From: Pseudescherichia sp031987975 | GTDB lineage: Bacteria; Pseudomonadota; Gammaproteobacteria; Enterobacterales; Enterobacteriaceae | DNA length: 64,000 nt | Direction: 5' to 3' | Assembly: GCF_031987975.1 (NCBI RefSeq) | Contig: NZ_DALZYX010000004.1 | Coordinates: forward strand, 248,001-312,000 | In this document: piece after piece, positions 17,464-26,966 of the stretch | Layout: each line of letters begins with the position of its first letter | Position numbering within the stretch: position 1 is the first letter of the stretch | Translations under genes and position numbers: made by a program | Notes under the pieces: generated by a model | Told to the model about the DNA's origin: nothing | What the model saw: the letters and a program-made list of their open reading frames with translations, nothing else | The model's database searches: none

Positions 17464-18732
17464 ATGAGGGGAAAGGCGATTTTTTCAATTACATGGGCCA
17501 GCACTGTCCGGCCATTGTTCTGTGCCAGCGCGCTCAGCGCTGGCGTTTTGCTGTGCGCTTTTCCTGCCCACGCGGACGATCGCGACCAGCTAAAATCGAT
17601 TCAGGCCGATATCGCCAGCAAAGAGCGAGCGGTACGCCAGCAGCAGCAGCAGCGCGCTACGCTTCTGGCACAGCTTAAAGAGCAGGAGGAGGCGATCTCT
17701 GCCGCCGCCCGCAAGCTGCGTGAAACCCAAAGCACCCTCAACGAACTTAACAAGCAGATTGACGCCATGAACGCGTCGATTGCCAGGCTTGAACAGCAGA
17801 AAGCCAGCCAGGAGCGCAATCTGGCTGCCCAGCTCGACGCCGCATTTCGCCAGGGCGAGCACTCCGGCGTCCAGTATATTTTTAACAGTGAAGAGACCGC
17901 CCGCGGCGAGCGCATGCAGGCCTATTACGGCTACCTGAACCAGGCGCGTCAGGAGACCATCGCCCAGCTAAAGCAGACCCGTGAAGAGGTCGCTGCCCAG
18001 CGGGCCGAGCTGGAAGAGAAGCAGAGCCAGCAGCAGACGCTGCTCTATGAACAGCAGGCCCAGCAGGCGAAGCTGGAGCAGGCACGCAACGAGCGTAAAA
18101 AGACCCTCACCAGCCTGGAAAGCTCTATTCAGGCGGGCCAGCAGCAGCTGAGCGAGATGCGTGCTAACGAATCCCGGCTGCGTAATAGCCTTGCCCGGGC
18201 GGAAGCCGCCGCGAAAGCGCGGGCAGAGCGCGAGGCGCGCGAGGCCGATGCGGTACGCGATCGCCAGCAGGAGGCCTCCCGTAAAGGCACGACCTACAAA
18301 CCCACCGAGAGCGAGCGCTCGCTGATGTCACGCACCGGAGGCTTAGGCTCACCGCGTGGGCAGGCCTACTGGCCGGTTCGCGGCTCTCTGCTGCATCGCT
18401 ATGGCGAACAGCTGCAGGGTGAGCTACGGTGGAAAGGGATTGTGATTGGCGCGTCCGAAGGTAGCGAAGTAAAAGCGATTGCTGACGGGCGGGTGATCCT
18501 CGCCGACTGGCTGCAGGGCTACGGCCTGGTCGTAGTGGTTGAGCACGGGAAAGGCGATATGAGCCTTTACGGCTATAATCAGAGCGCACTGGTCAGCGTC
18601 GGAACCCAGGTTCGCGCCGGTCAGCCGATTGCCCTTGTGGGCAGCAGTGGCGGTCAGGGCCGTCCGTCACTCTACTTTGAAATTCGTCGTCAGGGTCAGG
18701 CGGTTAATCCACAACCGTGGTTGGGAAGATAA
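17464..18732 (+). CDS. envC: murein hydrolase activator EnvC
   Basis: EnvC sits in the periplasm at the divisome, is controlled by FtsEX, and activates the amidases AmiA and AmiB to split septal peptidoglycan. The 422 residues begin with a signal peptide ending near AFPAHA-DD, continue as a long coiled coil (about 40-275, rich in Gln, Glu, Arg) and end in a degenerate LytM (M23) domain (about 300-422: GLVVVVEHGKGDMSLYGYNQ). It starts nine bases after gpmM. The N-terminal 15 residues differ from E. coli, so the exact start is less certain. Confidence 0.95.
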   Translation: MRGKAIFSITWASTVRPLFCASALSAGVLLCAFPAHADDRDQLKSIQADIASKERAVRQQQQQRATLLAQLKEQEEAISAAARKLRETQSTLNELNKQIDAMNASIARLEQQKASQERNLAAQLDAAFRQGEHSGVQYIFNSEETARGERMQAYYGYLNQARQETIAQLKQTREEVAAQRAELEEKQSQQQTLLYEQQAQQAKLEQARNERKKTLTSLESSIQAGQQQLSEMRANESRLRNSLARAEAAAKARAEREAREADAVRDRQQEASRKGTTYKPTESERSLMSRTGGLGSPRGQAYWPVRGSLLHRYGEQLQGELRWKGIVIGASEGSEVKAIADGRVILADWLQGYGLVVVVEHGKGDMSLYGYNQSALVSVGTQVRAGQPIALVGSSGGQGRPSLYFEIRRQGQAVNPQPWLGR

Positions 18733-18735
18733 GTT

Positions 18736-19680
18736 TTGCTTCAGTTTCGTCGTCTGTTTTACGCGATTATGACGCTTCTGCCGTTTATTATTCCGGCGTA
18801 CGCCGGCAAGCTCTCCATTGTTATTGATGATTTCGGCTATCGCCCGCAAACAGAAAACCAGGTGCTGGCGATGCCCGCTGCTGTTTCCGTTGCCGTGCTG
18901 CCTAACGCACCCCACGCCCATGAGATGGCGACCAAAGCCCACAATGGCGGCCATGAGGTGCTGATCCACCTGCCGATGGCCCCCCTGAGCAAGCAGCCGC
19001 TGGAAAAAGATACCCTGCGCCCGGAGATGAGCAGCGACGAGATCGAGCGCATCATCCGTGACGCCTATGGCAAAGTACCCTATGCCGTCGGCCTGAATAA
19101 CCACATGGGCAGCGCCATGACCTCCAGCCTGTTTGGCATGCAAAAGGTGATGCAGGCCCTGGAGCGCTATAACCTCTACTTCCTCGACAGTATGACCATC
19201 GGCAATAGTCAGGCGATGCGCGCCGCCGCCGGAACGGGCGTGAAGGTGATTAAACGCCGGGTATTTCTCGACGATACGCAGAATGAAGGGGATATCCGCC
19301 GCCAGTTTAACCGGGCGGTGGATCTGGCCCGTCGCAACGGCTCAGCGATTGCCATTGGCCACCCGCACCCCACCACCGTGCGCGTATTGCAGCAGATGAT
19401 CTACAGCCTGCCGGGGGATATCACTCTGGTGCGCCCGAGCAGCCTGCTTAACGAACCGCAGATCGATACCTCAAGGCCGAACCTGACGCCGCCTGCCGGC
19501 AATGGGCAACAACCCGCTGCGCCGCGCAATCCGTTCCACGGCGTGAAGCTGTGTAAACCGAAGCAGCCCTTGCAGCCGGTCTACGCCAGCCGCTTCTTTA
19601 CCGTGCTGAGCGAAAGCATCAGTCAAAGCTCGGTCACGGCCTGGTTCCAGCAGCAGTGGCAGGGCTGGGGCCAACACTAA
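18736..19680 (+). CDS. yibQ: divergent polysaccharide deacetylase family protein YibQ
   Basis: A 314-residue secreted protein of the divergent polysaccharide deacetylase family (DUF610). A signal peptide ends near PAYA-GKL, followed by the family's IVIDDFGYRP motif, the HLPMAP segment, NNHMGSAMT and IAIGHPHPTTV. No start other than the TTG at 18736 keeps the signal peptide intact, apart from the in-frame ATG 11 codons later. It begins three bases after envC, so it is in that operon. The biochemical activity of YibQ is not established. Confidence 0.93.
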   Translation: MLQFRRLFYAIMTLLPFIIPAYAGKLSIVIDDFGYRPQTENQVLAMPAAVSVAVLPNAPHAHEMATKAHNGGHEVLIHLPMAPLSKQPLEKDTLRPEMSSDEIERIIRDAYGKVPYAVGLNNHMGSAMTSSLFGMQKVMQALERYNLYFLDSMTIGNSQAMRAAAGTGVKVIKRRVFLDDTQNEGDIRRQFNRAVDLARRNGSAIAIGHPHPTTVRVLQQMIYSLPGDITLVRPSSLLNEPQIDTSRPNLTPPAGNGQQPAAPRNPFHGVKLCKPKQPLQPVYASRFFTVLSESISQSSVTAWFQQQWQGWGQH

Positions 19681-20711
19681 CCGAGGTTTAATGCTCTACG
19701 AGCAATACGGTGGTGCGACAGCGTTTTGTCGCGCCACTTATAGAGACGCAGCGACCAGAGCAGTGCCTGGTAGGCCATCTTGACGCTGCGCACGTTGGTG
19801 AGCATCCGCCGGTACATCCCCGAAGTAAACACCTCGGCAATCATACGCTGCTGGGTCAGCGTGTCCGGCTCTTTACGCAGGGCATGGAACACGCGCAGCG
19901 CCTCGTAGGTAATCTGCTGGTGGAACTCCGGATAGATAGGGATACGATCCGCATAGTCACTGTTCAGCTTCTCCAGCAGGCGAGTGATCTTGATGTAGTG
20001 CCGTTGGTAGGCAAGATTCTTCTCTCCCTGCCGCTTCATATGGCTGACGGAATTTTCATGCTGATAGTACTTATACAGCGACTCTTCCGTGTACCTGACG
20101 CGCCGGGTATTGAACATAAACTCGGTGCTCCAGATAATGTCCTGATGATGCAACCCTGGCACGAAGCGGATCCGGTGCTGTTTGATCAGGTCGTGACGAT
20201 AGACCCCCATCCACAGCACGTGCGTCCAACGGCGTGATTTTAGCCCCATCCGCAGCCAGTCCGGCCCGGTAAGTACGCCCGTCGAGCGCAGGCGGCTGGT
20301 GGGAATGGACTGCCATACCTTACCCGTGGCGCGCGAACTCCAGTCGGCGTTGCACTGGGCGACATCGAGATCGTCCTGCAGCGCCATCGCCATCAGTTTT
20401 TCGTACATGGTAGGATAGACTTCATCGTCGGCATCGACAAAAGCGATATAGTCTCCGGTTGCGACATCCAGCGCCCGGTTGCGGGCAACGGAGACACCGG
20501 AATTTGCCTGATGCAGCAGGCGAATGTGGGGGTACGCTTCAGCGTAAAATTTTGCGATCTCCACGGAGTTATCCGTCGAGCCATCATTAACAATGATGAT
20601 CTCCAGATCGGTCCATGTCTGGGCGATCAGCGACTCCATGCATGCTTTAAAATCGTTCCCGGTGTTGTACAGCGGGATGATGACGCTCAGCTTTTTTGTA
20701 GGGCTTATCAT
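19677..20711 (-). CDS. waaH: LPS core heptosyltransferase-III-linked glucuronosyltransferase WaaH
   Basis: A 344-residue GT2-family glycosyltransferase matching E. coli WaaH (YibD), which adds glucuronic acid to heptose III of the LPS core when phosphate is limiting. The GT-A fold motifs are clear: SVIIPLYN near the start, IIIVNDGSTDNS, GVSVARNRALDVATGDY and the metal-binding VDADDE. Its acceptor heptose III is added by WaaQ, also encoded here. The last four bases overlap the yibQ stop on the opposite strand. No convincing Pho box could be fixed upstream. Confidence 0.93.
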   Translation of the reverse strand: MISPTKKLSVIIPLYNTGNDFKACMESLIAQTWTDLEIIIVNDGSTDNSVEIAKFYAEAYPHIRLLHQANSGVSVARNRALDVATGDYIAFVDADDEVYPTMYEKLMAMALQDDLDVAQCNADWSSRATGKVWQSIPTSRLRSTGVLTGPDWLRMGLKSRRWTHVLWMGVYRHDLIKQHRIRFVPGLHHQDIIWSTEFMFNTRRVRYTEESLYKYYQHENSVSHMKRQGEKNLAYQRHYIKITRLLEKLNSDYADRIPIYPEFHQQITYEALRVFHALRKEPDTLTQQRMIAEVFTSGMYRRMLTNVRSVKMAYQALLWSLRLYKWRDKTLSHHRIARRALNLG

Positions 20712-20796
20712 GAGATAACCGTTCCGTCTCTTAGAATATCCCTGCCTTTCTACCAGCTGAATATTAAGATTAGGTTAAAAGCTGTACAAATAAGAA

Positions 20797-20823
20797 AAGA
20801 CCAGGCTTTTTAGGCCTGGTCTT
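20797..20823 (-). terminator. rho-independent terminator of kbl-tdh
   Basis: A 10-bp perfect stem (20797-20806 with 20814-20823) lies 18 bases past the tdh stop codon, with TTTCTTATTT after it on the minus strand. Confidence 0.85.
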
Positions 20824-20841
20824 AATTAATGCTGGGGAGGA

Positions 20842-21867
20842 TCAGTTCCAGCTGAGGATCACTTTCCCGGACTGGCCAGAGCGCATGGCGTCAAAGCCCT
20901 GCTGGAACTCATCAATGCTGAAACGGTGGGTGATGATCGGCGACAGGTCCAGTCCGGACTGGATCAGCGCCGCCATCTTATACCAGGTCTCAAACATCTC
21001 GCGGCCATAGATGCCCTTGATAAACAAGCCCTTAAAGATAACCTTGTTCCAGTCGATAGACATCTCCGACGGCGGAATACCCAGCAGCGCAATGCGGCCG
21101 CCGTGGTTCATGGTATCAAGCATGGTACGGAACGCCGGTGGCGCGCCGGACATCTCAAGACCCACGTCAAACCCTTCGGTCATGCCCAGCTCGGCCATCA
21201 CCTCATCCAGGCTTTCGGTAGCAACGTTAACCGCCCGGGTGACGCCCATCTTACGCGCCAGCTCCAGCCGGTACTCGTTGACGTCGGTGATCACTACGTG
21301 ACGGGCACCAACGTGCTTCGCCACCGCTGCCGCCATGATGCCGATAGGACCCGCACCGGAGACCAGCACGTCTTCACCTACCAGATCGAAGGAGAGCGCG
21401 GTGTGCACGGCGTTGCCGAACGGATCGAAAATTGCCGCCAGCTCGTCAGGGATGTTGTCCGGAATTTTAAAGGCGTTAAAGGCCGGGATGACCAGATACT
21501 CGGCAAAAGAGCCTGGGCGGTTAACGCCGACGCCGACGGTGTTACGGCAGAGGTGTGTCCGGCCACCGCGGCAGTTACGGCAGTGGCCGCAGGTGATGTG
21601 GCCTTCGCCGGAGACGCGGTCGCCGATCTTAAAGCCTTTAACCTCCTGGCCAATCCCGACCACTTCCCCAACGTACTCGTGACCGACCACCATCGGTACC
21701 GGAATGGTTTTTTGTGACCACTCGTCCCAGTTATAGATATGCACGTCCGTGCCGCAGATCGCGCTTTTACGGATCTTGATCAGCAGATCGTTATGGCCCA
21801 CCTCTGGCTCTGGCACGTCGGTCATCCAGATCCCTTCCTGTGGTTTCAGCTTGGATAACGCTTTCAT
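20842..21867 (-). CDS. tdh: L-threonine 3-dehydrogenase
   Basis: Tdh oxidises L-threonine to 2-amino-3-ketobutyrate with NAD+. The 341 residues show the medium-chain dehydrogenase layout: catalytic zinc Cys 38 in AICGTDVHIYNWDEW, the structural zinc cluster CGHCRNCRGGRTHLC near residue 93, and the NAD-binding GAGPIG near residue 172. It is nine bases after kbl, whose product uses the Tdh product directly. Confidence 0.98.
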   Translation of the reverse strand: MKALSKLKPQEGIWMTDVPEPEVGHNDLLIKIRKSAICGTDVHIYNWDEWSQKTIPVPMVVGHEYVGEVVGIGQEVKGFKIGDRVSGEGHITCGHCRNCRGGRTHLCRNTVGVGVNRPGSFAEYLVIPAFNAFKIPDNIPDELAAIFDPFGNAVHTALSFDLVGEDVLVSGAGPIGIMAAAVAKHVGARHVVITDVNEYRLELARKMGVTRAVNVATESLDEVMAELGMTEGFDVGLEMSGAPPAFRTMLDTMNHGGRIALLGIPPSEMSIDWNKVIFKGLFIKGIYGREMFETWYKMAALIQSGLDLSPIITHRFSIDEFQQGFDAMRSGQSGKVILSWN

Positions 21868-21876
21868 CTTTCGTCC

Positions 21877-23073
21877 TCAGGCAATCACGCCAAGTTGTTT
21901 ACCAATGCGGGTGAAGGCCTCCACCGCACGTTCAATCTGTTCAGGGGAGTGAGCCGCCGACATCTGGGTGCGAATACGCGCCTGGCCTTTCGGCACGACC
22001 GGGAAGAAGAAGCCGGTGACGTAAATGCCCTCTTTTTGCAGCTCACGGGCAAAGTTCTGCGCTACTACCGCATCGCCCAGCATGACCGGGATGATGGCGT
22101 GATCGGCTCCGGCGAGGGTAAAGCCCGCCGCGCTCATTTTTTCACGGAACAGGCTGGCGTTAGCCCACAGCTTTTCCCGTAGCTCCGCGCCGGATTCCAG
22201 CATCTCAAGCACCTTGATGGAGGCGCTGACGATCGCCGGAGCCAGCGAGTTGGAGAAGAGATAGGGGCGCGAGCGCTGGCGCAGCCACTCTACCACCTCT
22301 TTACGCGCCGCCGTGTAGCCGCCGGATGCGCCGCCGAGCGCCTTGCCCAGCGTGCCGGTGATAATATCTACCCGGCCCATCACCTCACAGTACTCGTGGG
22401 TGCCGCGCCCGTTCGCGCCAACAAAGCCCACCGCGTGGGAATCATCGACCATCACCAGCGCTTCATACTTATCCGCCAGATCGCAGACGCCCTTCAGGTT
22501 GGCAATCACGCCGTCCATAGAGAAGACGCCGTCGGTGGCGATCAGCACCTGACGTGCGCCTGCATCGCGCGCCTCCTGCAGACGCGCCTCCAGCTCCTGC
22601 ATATCGTTATTGGCGTAGCGGTAGCGTTTGGCTTTGCAGAGGCGGACTCCGTCGATGATGGAGGCGTGGTTCAGGGCATCGGAGATAATCGCGTCTTCCG
22701 CCCCCAGCAGCGTCTCGAACAGGCCGCCGTTGGCATCGAAGCAGGAGGAGTAGAGAATGGCGTCTTCCATGCCGAGGAACCCGGCCAGCTTCGTCTCCAG
22801 GGCTTTGTGGGTATCCTGCGTGCCGCAGATAAAACGTACCGAGGCCATGCCAAAGCCGTGGCTGTCCATCCCGGCCTTCGCCGCGCGGATAAGCTCCGGA
22901 TGGTTCGCCAGACCGAGATAGTTGTTGGCGCAGAAGTTGATCACCTGGCTGCCGTCGGCAACGGTGATATCAGCCTGCTGGGCTGAGGTGATAATCCGTT
23001 CTTCTTTAAACAACCCTTCCGCCCGGGCGGTTTCAAGGTCGCTGTTCAACCGTTGGTAAAAATCCCCACGCAT
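21877..23073 (-). CDS. kbl: 2-amino-3-ketobutyrate CoA ligase
   Basis: Kbl is a PLP enzyme that cleaves 2-amino-3-ketobutyrate with CoA into glycine and acetyl-CoA, the second step of threonine breakdown. The start at 23073 (MRGDFYQRLNSDLETA) gives 398 residues as in E. coli; an open frame continues 34 codons upstream but is not protein-like. The PLP lysine lies in TGTLGKALGGASGG. It is the first gene of kbl-tdh and is divergent from hldD. Confidence 0.98.
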   Translation of the reverse strand: MRGDFYQRLNSDLETARAEGLFKEERIITSAQQADITVADGSQVINFCANNYLGLANHPELIRAAKAGMDSHGFGMASVRFICGTQDTHKALETKLAGFLGMEDAILYSSCFDANGGLFETLLGAEDAIISDALNHASIIDGVRLCKAKRYRYANNDMQELEARLQEARDAGARQVLIATDGVFSMDGVIANLKGVCDLADKYEALVMVDDSHAVGFVGANGRGTHEYCEVMGRVDIITGTLGKALGGASGGYTAARKEVVEWLRQRSRPYLFSNSLAPAIVSASIKVLEMLESGAELREKLWANASLFREKMSAAGFTLAGADHAIIPVMLGDAVVAQNFARELQKEGIYVTGFFFPVVPKGQARIRTQMSAAHSPEQIERAVEAFTRIGKQLGVIA

Positions 23074-23288
23074 TGCAATTCTCCAGACTGGGCAAATTTC
23101 AGCACATCTTACCGAAAGCATTACGCCGATACGAGATGATGCCGCACCGGTTATCGTTTTTGCAGCACAAATCACGTACGGCCCGCCGGGATCGCGGCGA
23201 AGGGCTGAAGGGTCGGCAATGTGATGGTATGATAAAGGTATTCATGCCTGAGATTGTCTCAGTGCATCCACATTTAAAGGTTACAGTT

Positions 23289-24221
23289 ATGATTATCGTT
23301 ACCGGCGGCGCAGGCTTTATCGGCAGCAACATTGTCAAAGCGCTCAATGACAAAGGCATCACCGACATTCTGGTGGTCGATAACCTGAAAGATGGCACCA
23401 AGTTCGTCAACCTGGCCGACCTGAATATCGCCGACTACATGGATAAAGAAGATTTCCTCATCCAGGTTATGGCGGGTGAAGAGTTCGGCGACATCGAAGC
23501 CATCTTCCACGAAGGCGCATGCTCCTCCACCACCGAGTGGGACGGCAAGTACATGATGGACAACAACTATCAGTACTCTAAAGAGCTGCTGCACTACTGC
23601 CTGGAGCGCGATATTCCGTTCCTGTACGCCTCCTCTGCTGCCACCTATGGCGGACGCACCAGCAACTTTATCGAGTCCCGCGAGTATGAGCAGCCACTGA
23701 ACGTCTACGGCTACTCCAAGTTCCTGTTCGATGAGTACGTGCGCCAGATCCTGCCGGAAGCAAACTCGCCGATCGTCGGCTTCCGCTACTTCAACGTCTA
23801 CGGTCCGCGTGAAGGCCATAAAGGCAGCATGGCCAGCGTTGCTTTCCACCTTAACACCCAGCTGAACAACGGCGAAACGCCGAAGCTGTTTGAAGGCAGC
23901 GACGGCTTCAAGCGCGACTTCGTCTACGTGGGCGACGTGGCGGCAGTGAACCTCTGGTTCTGGGAAAACCGCGTCTCCGGTATCTACAACCTGGGTACCG
24001 GCCGCGCAGAGTCCTTCCAGGCCGTGGCCGATGCCGCGCTGGCATTCCACAAGAAGGGCGAGATCGAGTACATCCCGTTCCCCGAGAAGCTGAAAGGCCG
24101 CTACCAGGCGTTCACCCAGGCGGATCTGACCAATCTGCGTGCGGCAGGCTACGACAAGCCGTTTAAAACCGTTGCCGAAGGCGTAGCGGAGTATATGGCC
24201 TGGCTGAACCGCGACGCGTAA
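23289..24221 (+). CDS. hldD: ADP-L-glycero-D-manno-heptose 6-epimerase
   Basis: HldD epimerises ADP-D,D-heptose to ADP-L,D-heptose, the donor for WaaC, WaaF and WaaQ. The start at 23289 (MIIVTGGAGFIGSN) gives 310 residues as in E. coli; the longer open frame upstream is rejected because the Rossmann motif belongs at the very N-terminus. The catalytic YxxxK motif (YGYSKFL) is near residue 140. First gene of hldD-waaF-waaC. Confidence 0.98.
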   Translation: MIIVTGGAGFIGSNIVKALNDKGITDILVVDNLKDGTKFVNLADLNIADYMDKEDFLIQVMAGEEFGDIEAIFHEGACSSTTEWDGKYMMDNNYQYSKELLHYCLERDIPFLYASSAATYGGRTSNFIESREYEQPLNVYGYSKFLFDEYVRQILPEANSPIVGFRYFNVYGPREGHKGSMASVAFHLNTQLNNGETPKLFEGSDGFKRDFVYVGDVAAVNLWFWENRVSGIYNLGTGRAESFQAVADAALAFHKKGEIEYIPFPEKLKGRYQAFTQADLTNLRAAGYDKPFKTVAEGVAEYMAWLNRDA

Positions 24222-24229
24222 GAACCTGC

Positions 24230-25276
24230 ATGAAAATACTGGTGATCGGCCCGTCATGGGTGGGCGACATGATGATGTCGCAAAGTCTCTATCGCACGCT
24301 CAAGGCGCGCTATCCCCAGGCGACAATCGACGTGATGGCACCCGCATGGTGTCGTCCGCTGCTGTCGCGGATGCCGGAAGTGAATGAAGCGATCCCTATG
24401 CCCCTTGGGCATGGGGCGCTGGAGCTTGGTGCGCGTCGCCGTCTTGGCGTGAGCCTCCGCGAGCGCCGCTACGATCGCGCTTACGTGCTGCCTAACTCCT
24501 ATAAATCTGCCTTAGTGCCCTTCTTTGCCAATATCCCCGTGCGCACCGGCTGGCGCGGCGAGATGCGCTACGGCGTGCTTAACGACGCGCGCGTGCTCGA
24601 TAAGCAGGCCTGGCCGCTGATGGTCGAACGCTACGTGGCGTTGGCCTACGATAAAGGCGTGATGGACTCGGCAAAAGACCTACCCCAGCCGCTGCTCTGG
24701 CCCCAGCTGCACGTAGAAGAGAGCGAGCAGCGCCGCACCTGTCACACCTTCGGCATCCTGACCGATCGCCCTGTTATTGGCTTCTGCCCCGGCGCGGAGT
24801 TTGGCCCGGCGAAGCGCTGGCCGCACTACCACTATGCCGAGCTGGCGAAGCAGCTGATCGACGAGGGTTACCAGGTGGTGCTGTTTGGCTCCGCGAAAGA
24901 TCACGGAGCAGGGAATGAAATTCTGGCTATGCTCAGCCTTGAGCAGCAGGCGTGGTGCCGTAACCTGGCCGGTGAAACCCAGCTTGAGCAGGCGGTCATT
25001 TTACTGGCGGCCTGCCGGGCGGTGGTTACTAACGATTCCGGCCTGATGCACGTTGCCGCCGCGCTTAACCGGCCGCTGGTGGCGCTGTACGGTCCCAGCA
25101 GCCCGGACTTTACCCCACCGCTGTCGCATAAGGCCCGCGTCATCCGCCTTATCACTGGCTATCACAAAGTGCGCAAAGGCGATGCCGCAGAGGGCTACCA
25201 CCAGAGCCTGATCGATATCCAGCCCGAGCAGGTGCTGGAGACGCTGAACGGTCTATTGCTGGATGAAGAAGGCTAA
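24230..25276 (+). CDS. waaF: ADP-heptose:LPS heptosyltransferase II
   Basis: WaaF adds the second heptose of the LPS inner core. The 348-residue GT9 protein opens MKILVIGPSWVGDMMMSQSLY and contains the GT9 donor-site segments PGAEFGPAKRWP and TNDSGLMHVAAAL. It begins eight bases after hldD and is followed three bases later by waaC. Confidence 0.98.
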   Translation: MKILVIGPSWVGDMMMSQSLYRTLKARYPQATIDVMAPAWCRPLLSRMPEVNEAIPMPLGHGALELGARRRLGVSLRERRYDRAYVLPNSYKSALVPFFANIPVRTGWRGEMRYGVLNDARVLDKQAWPLMVERYVALAYDKGVMDSAKDLPQPLLWPQLHVEESEQRRTCHTFGILTDRPVIGFCPGAEFGPAKRWPHYHYAELAKQLIDEGYQVVLFGSAKDHGAGNEILAMLSLEQQAWCRNLAGETQLEQAVILLAACRAVVTNDSGLMHVAAALNRPLVALYGPSSPDFTPPLSHKARVIRLITGYHKVRKGDAAEGYHQSLIDIQPEQVLETLNGLLLDEEG

Positions 25277-25279
25277 CGG

Positions 25280-26233
25280 ATGCGGGTGCTGATTGTAAAA
25301 ACATCGTCGATGGGTGACGTACTGCATACCCTGCCCGCCCTGACGGATGCCATGCTGGCAATTGCCGGCATCCGCTTTGACTGGGTCGTGGAGGAGGGTT
25401 TCGCTCAGATCCCTGCCTGGCACGACGCGGTGGATCGCGTTATTCCGGTTGCCTTGCGCCGCTGGCGTAAAGCCTGGTTCTCCGATCCGGTGAAAGCCGA
25501 ACGCCGGGCGTTTCGTGAAACCTTGCGGGCGGTGCACTATGATGCGGTTATCGACGCCCAGGGGCTGGTGAAAAGCGCGGCGCTGGTTACCCGGCTGGCG
25601 CACGGCCTGAAGCACGGTATGGACTGGCAAAGCGCTCGCGAGCCGCTGGCCAACCTGTTCTATAGCCGCCGTCACCACATTGCAAAGCAGCAGCACGCCG
25701 TGGAGCGCACCCGGGAGCTGTTTGCGAAAAGCCTGGGCTACAGCAAACCACAGACCCAGGGCGACTACGCCATTGCACAGCATTTTGTTGAGGAGAGCGC
25801 CGCAGGCGAGCCTTACGCCGTATTTCTGCATGCCACCACGCGGGATGATAAGCACTGGCCGGAAGCGCGCTGGCGGGATCTGCTGGGGCTGATGGCAACC
25901 TCAGGGTTAAGAATTAAGCTCCCCTGGGGTGCACCTCATGAGGAAGCGCGCGCCAGACGGCTGGCAGAGGGGTTTGATTACGTGGAGGTGCTGCCGCGCC
26001 TGAGCCTGGAGAAGGTTGCTCGCGAGTTGGCAGGGGCGAAGCTGGTCGTGTCGGTTGATACCGGGCTAAGCCATATGGCCGCCGCTCTCGATCGGCCCAA
26101 CTTTACGCTCTACGGCCCGACCGATCCGGGGCTAATTGGCGGCTACGGTAAGAATCAGCTGGCGGTGCGCTCACCGAATGGCGATTTGCAGCAGCTGACC
26201 GCAGAGACGGTGTTCGAAACAATAACGCCCTGA
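25280..26233 (+). CDS. waaC: ADP-heptose:LPS heptosyltransferase I
   Basis: WaaC transfers the first heptose onto Kdo2-lipid A. The 317-residue GT9 protein has the family start MRVLIVKTSSMGDVLHTLPAL and the VDTGLSHMAAALDRPN donor-site segment. It is the last gene of this operon: in E. coli waaL follows, but here the operon ends at a terminator and waaL is in the opposing cluster. Confidence 0.98.
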   Translation: MRVLIVKTSSMGDVLHTLPALTDAMLAIAGIRFDWVVEEGFAQIPAWHDAVDRVIPVALRRWRKAWFSDPVKAERRAFRETLRAVHYDAVIDAQGLVKSAALVTRLAHGLKHGMDWQSAREPLANLFYSRRHHIAKQQHAVERTRELFAKSLGYSKPQTQGDYAIAQHFVEESAAGEPYAVFLHATTRDDKHWPEARWRDLLGLMATSGLRIKLPWGAPHEEARARRLAEGFDYVEVLPRLSLEKVARELAGAKLVVSVDTGLSHMAAALDRPNFTLYGPTDPGLIGGYGKNQLAVRSPNGDLQQLTAETVFETITP

Positions 26234-26250
26234 CAGGGCGTTATTTTTTA
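26221..26250 (+). terminator. terminator of hldD-waaF-waaC
   Basis: Ten-bp stem 26221-26230 with 26236-26245 followed by TTTTT on the plus strand. The hairpin contains both the waaC stop codon and, on the other strand, the stop codon of the WaaY-like gene. The minus-strand flank has only a weak T run. Confidence 0.8.
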
Positions 26251-26936
26251 TGCTTAAGGGCGCGTATTTTCCGCCGCAGCGCCTCTTTGGCGCGGATAAT
26301 TTTATATACCCGACTGCCGCTCTTCACCTTCACGCCAAATTTCCGGCGCAGCGCCAGCAGATCGTTTGCCTGGCATACCTTCACGCTCGCCTTGCAGGAG
26401 ATATCGATAATACGAATATCACCGGCGGGCGTCAGAATAAAATTGCCATAGTGAATATCGTTTGAGGCCAGGCCGTGGCGATGCAGGGCCAACACGCACT
26501 CGACGATTTGTGGAATATATTGCTCAGGGTTATTCACCTCGGTGAGCGGCGTCCCTTCTATATACTCATAGAGGGCATAGACATCCTGGGTCGTGCGAAA
26601 ACGGTTCTTTTCGGCAACGAAGTACAGCTCCTGAAAAACGTGGCAGCCCTCATTGACGGCGCGGTCCATCAGCCTGATCAAACGTGACTGGAACGGGCCA
26701 AATATAAAGTTGGCAATTTTCTTCTCGAGCCGTTTTTCCCGCTCGCGATCCTCTTTCAGAATGTATTTACGCTTTTCAGAGGCGATGATCGCTACCGACC
26801 TGTCAGCGTTGCCGCTGGCCAGCTTGCGCACCGGGATTTGGTTATTTTTATACTGCGTCAGCAGGGTGGTGAAATCATCATCGTTAACGCGCTGATAGAT
26901 CTCAAAACCCTGTTTACGGCTAAACGCCACGCTCAT
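26241..26936 (-). CDS. WaaY-like LPS core heptose kinase
   Basis: A 231-residue protein of the lipopolysaccharide kinase (RfaY) family; E. coli WaaY (232 residues) phosphorylates heptose II. Kinase-like features are the YILKEDRE lysine segment, YEYIEGTPL hinge, the catalytic-loop-like HRHGLASNDIHYGNFIL and IRIIDISCKA metal motif. The start at 26936 (MSVAFSRKQGF) is chosen because AAGGAAA lies just upstream; a TTG-initiated frame reaches 26963. Sequence is clearly diverged from E. coli WaaY, so the exact site phosphorylated is inferred. Last gene of the waaQ operon. Confidence 0.82.
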   Translation of the reverse strand: MSVAFSRKQGFEIYQRVNDDDFTTLLTQYKNNQIPVRKLASGNADRSVAIIASEKRKYILKEDREREKRLEKKIANFIFGPFQSRLIRLMDRAVNEGCHVFQELYFVAEKNRFRTTQDVYALYEYIEGTPLTEVNNPEQYIPQIVECVLALHRHGLASNDIHYGNFILTPAGDIRIIDISCKASVKVCQANDLLALRRKFGVKVKSGSRVYKIIRAKEALRRKIRALKHKK

Positions 26937-26966
26937 TATTGTTTTCCTTATACCTGCGGGCAAAAG

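Noticed and set aside
20712..20790. A possible Pho box upstream of waaH
   Set aside because: waaH is phosphate-regulated in E. coli, and a weak TTTTAAC/TCTTAAT repeat can be found on the minus strand, but it does not match the CTGTCAT half-sites well enough to call.
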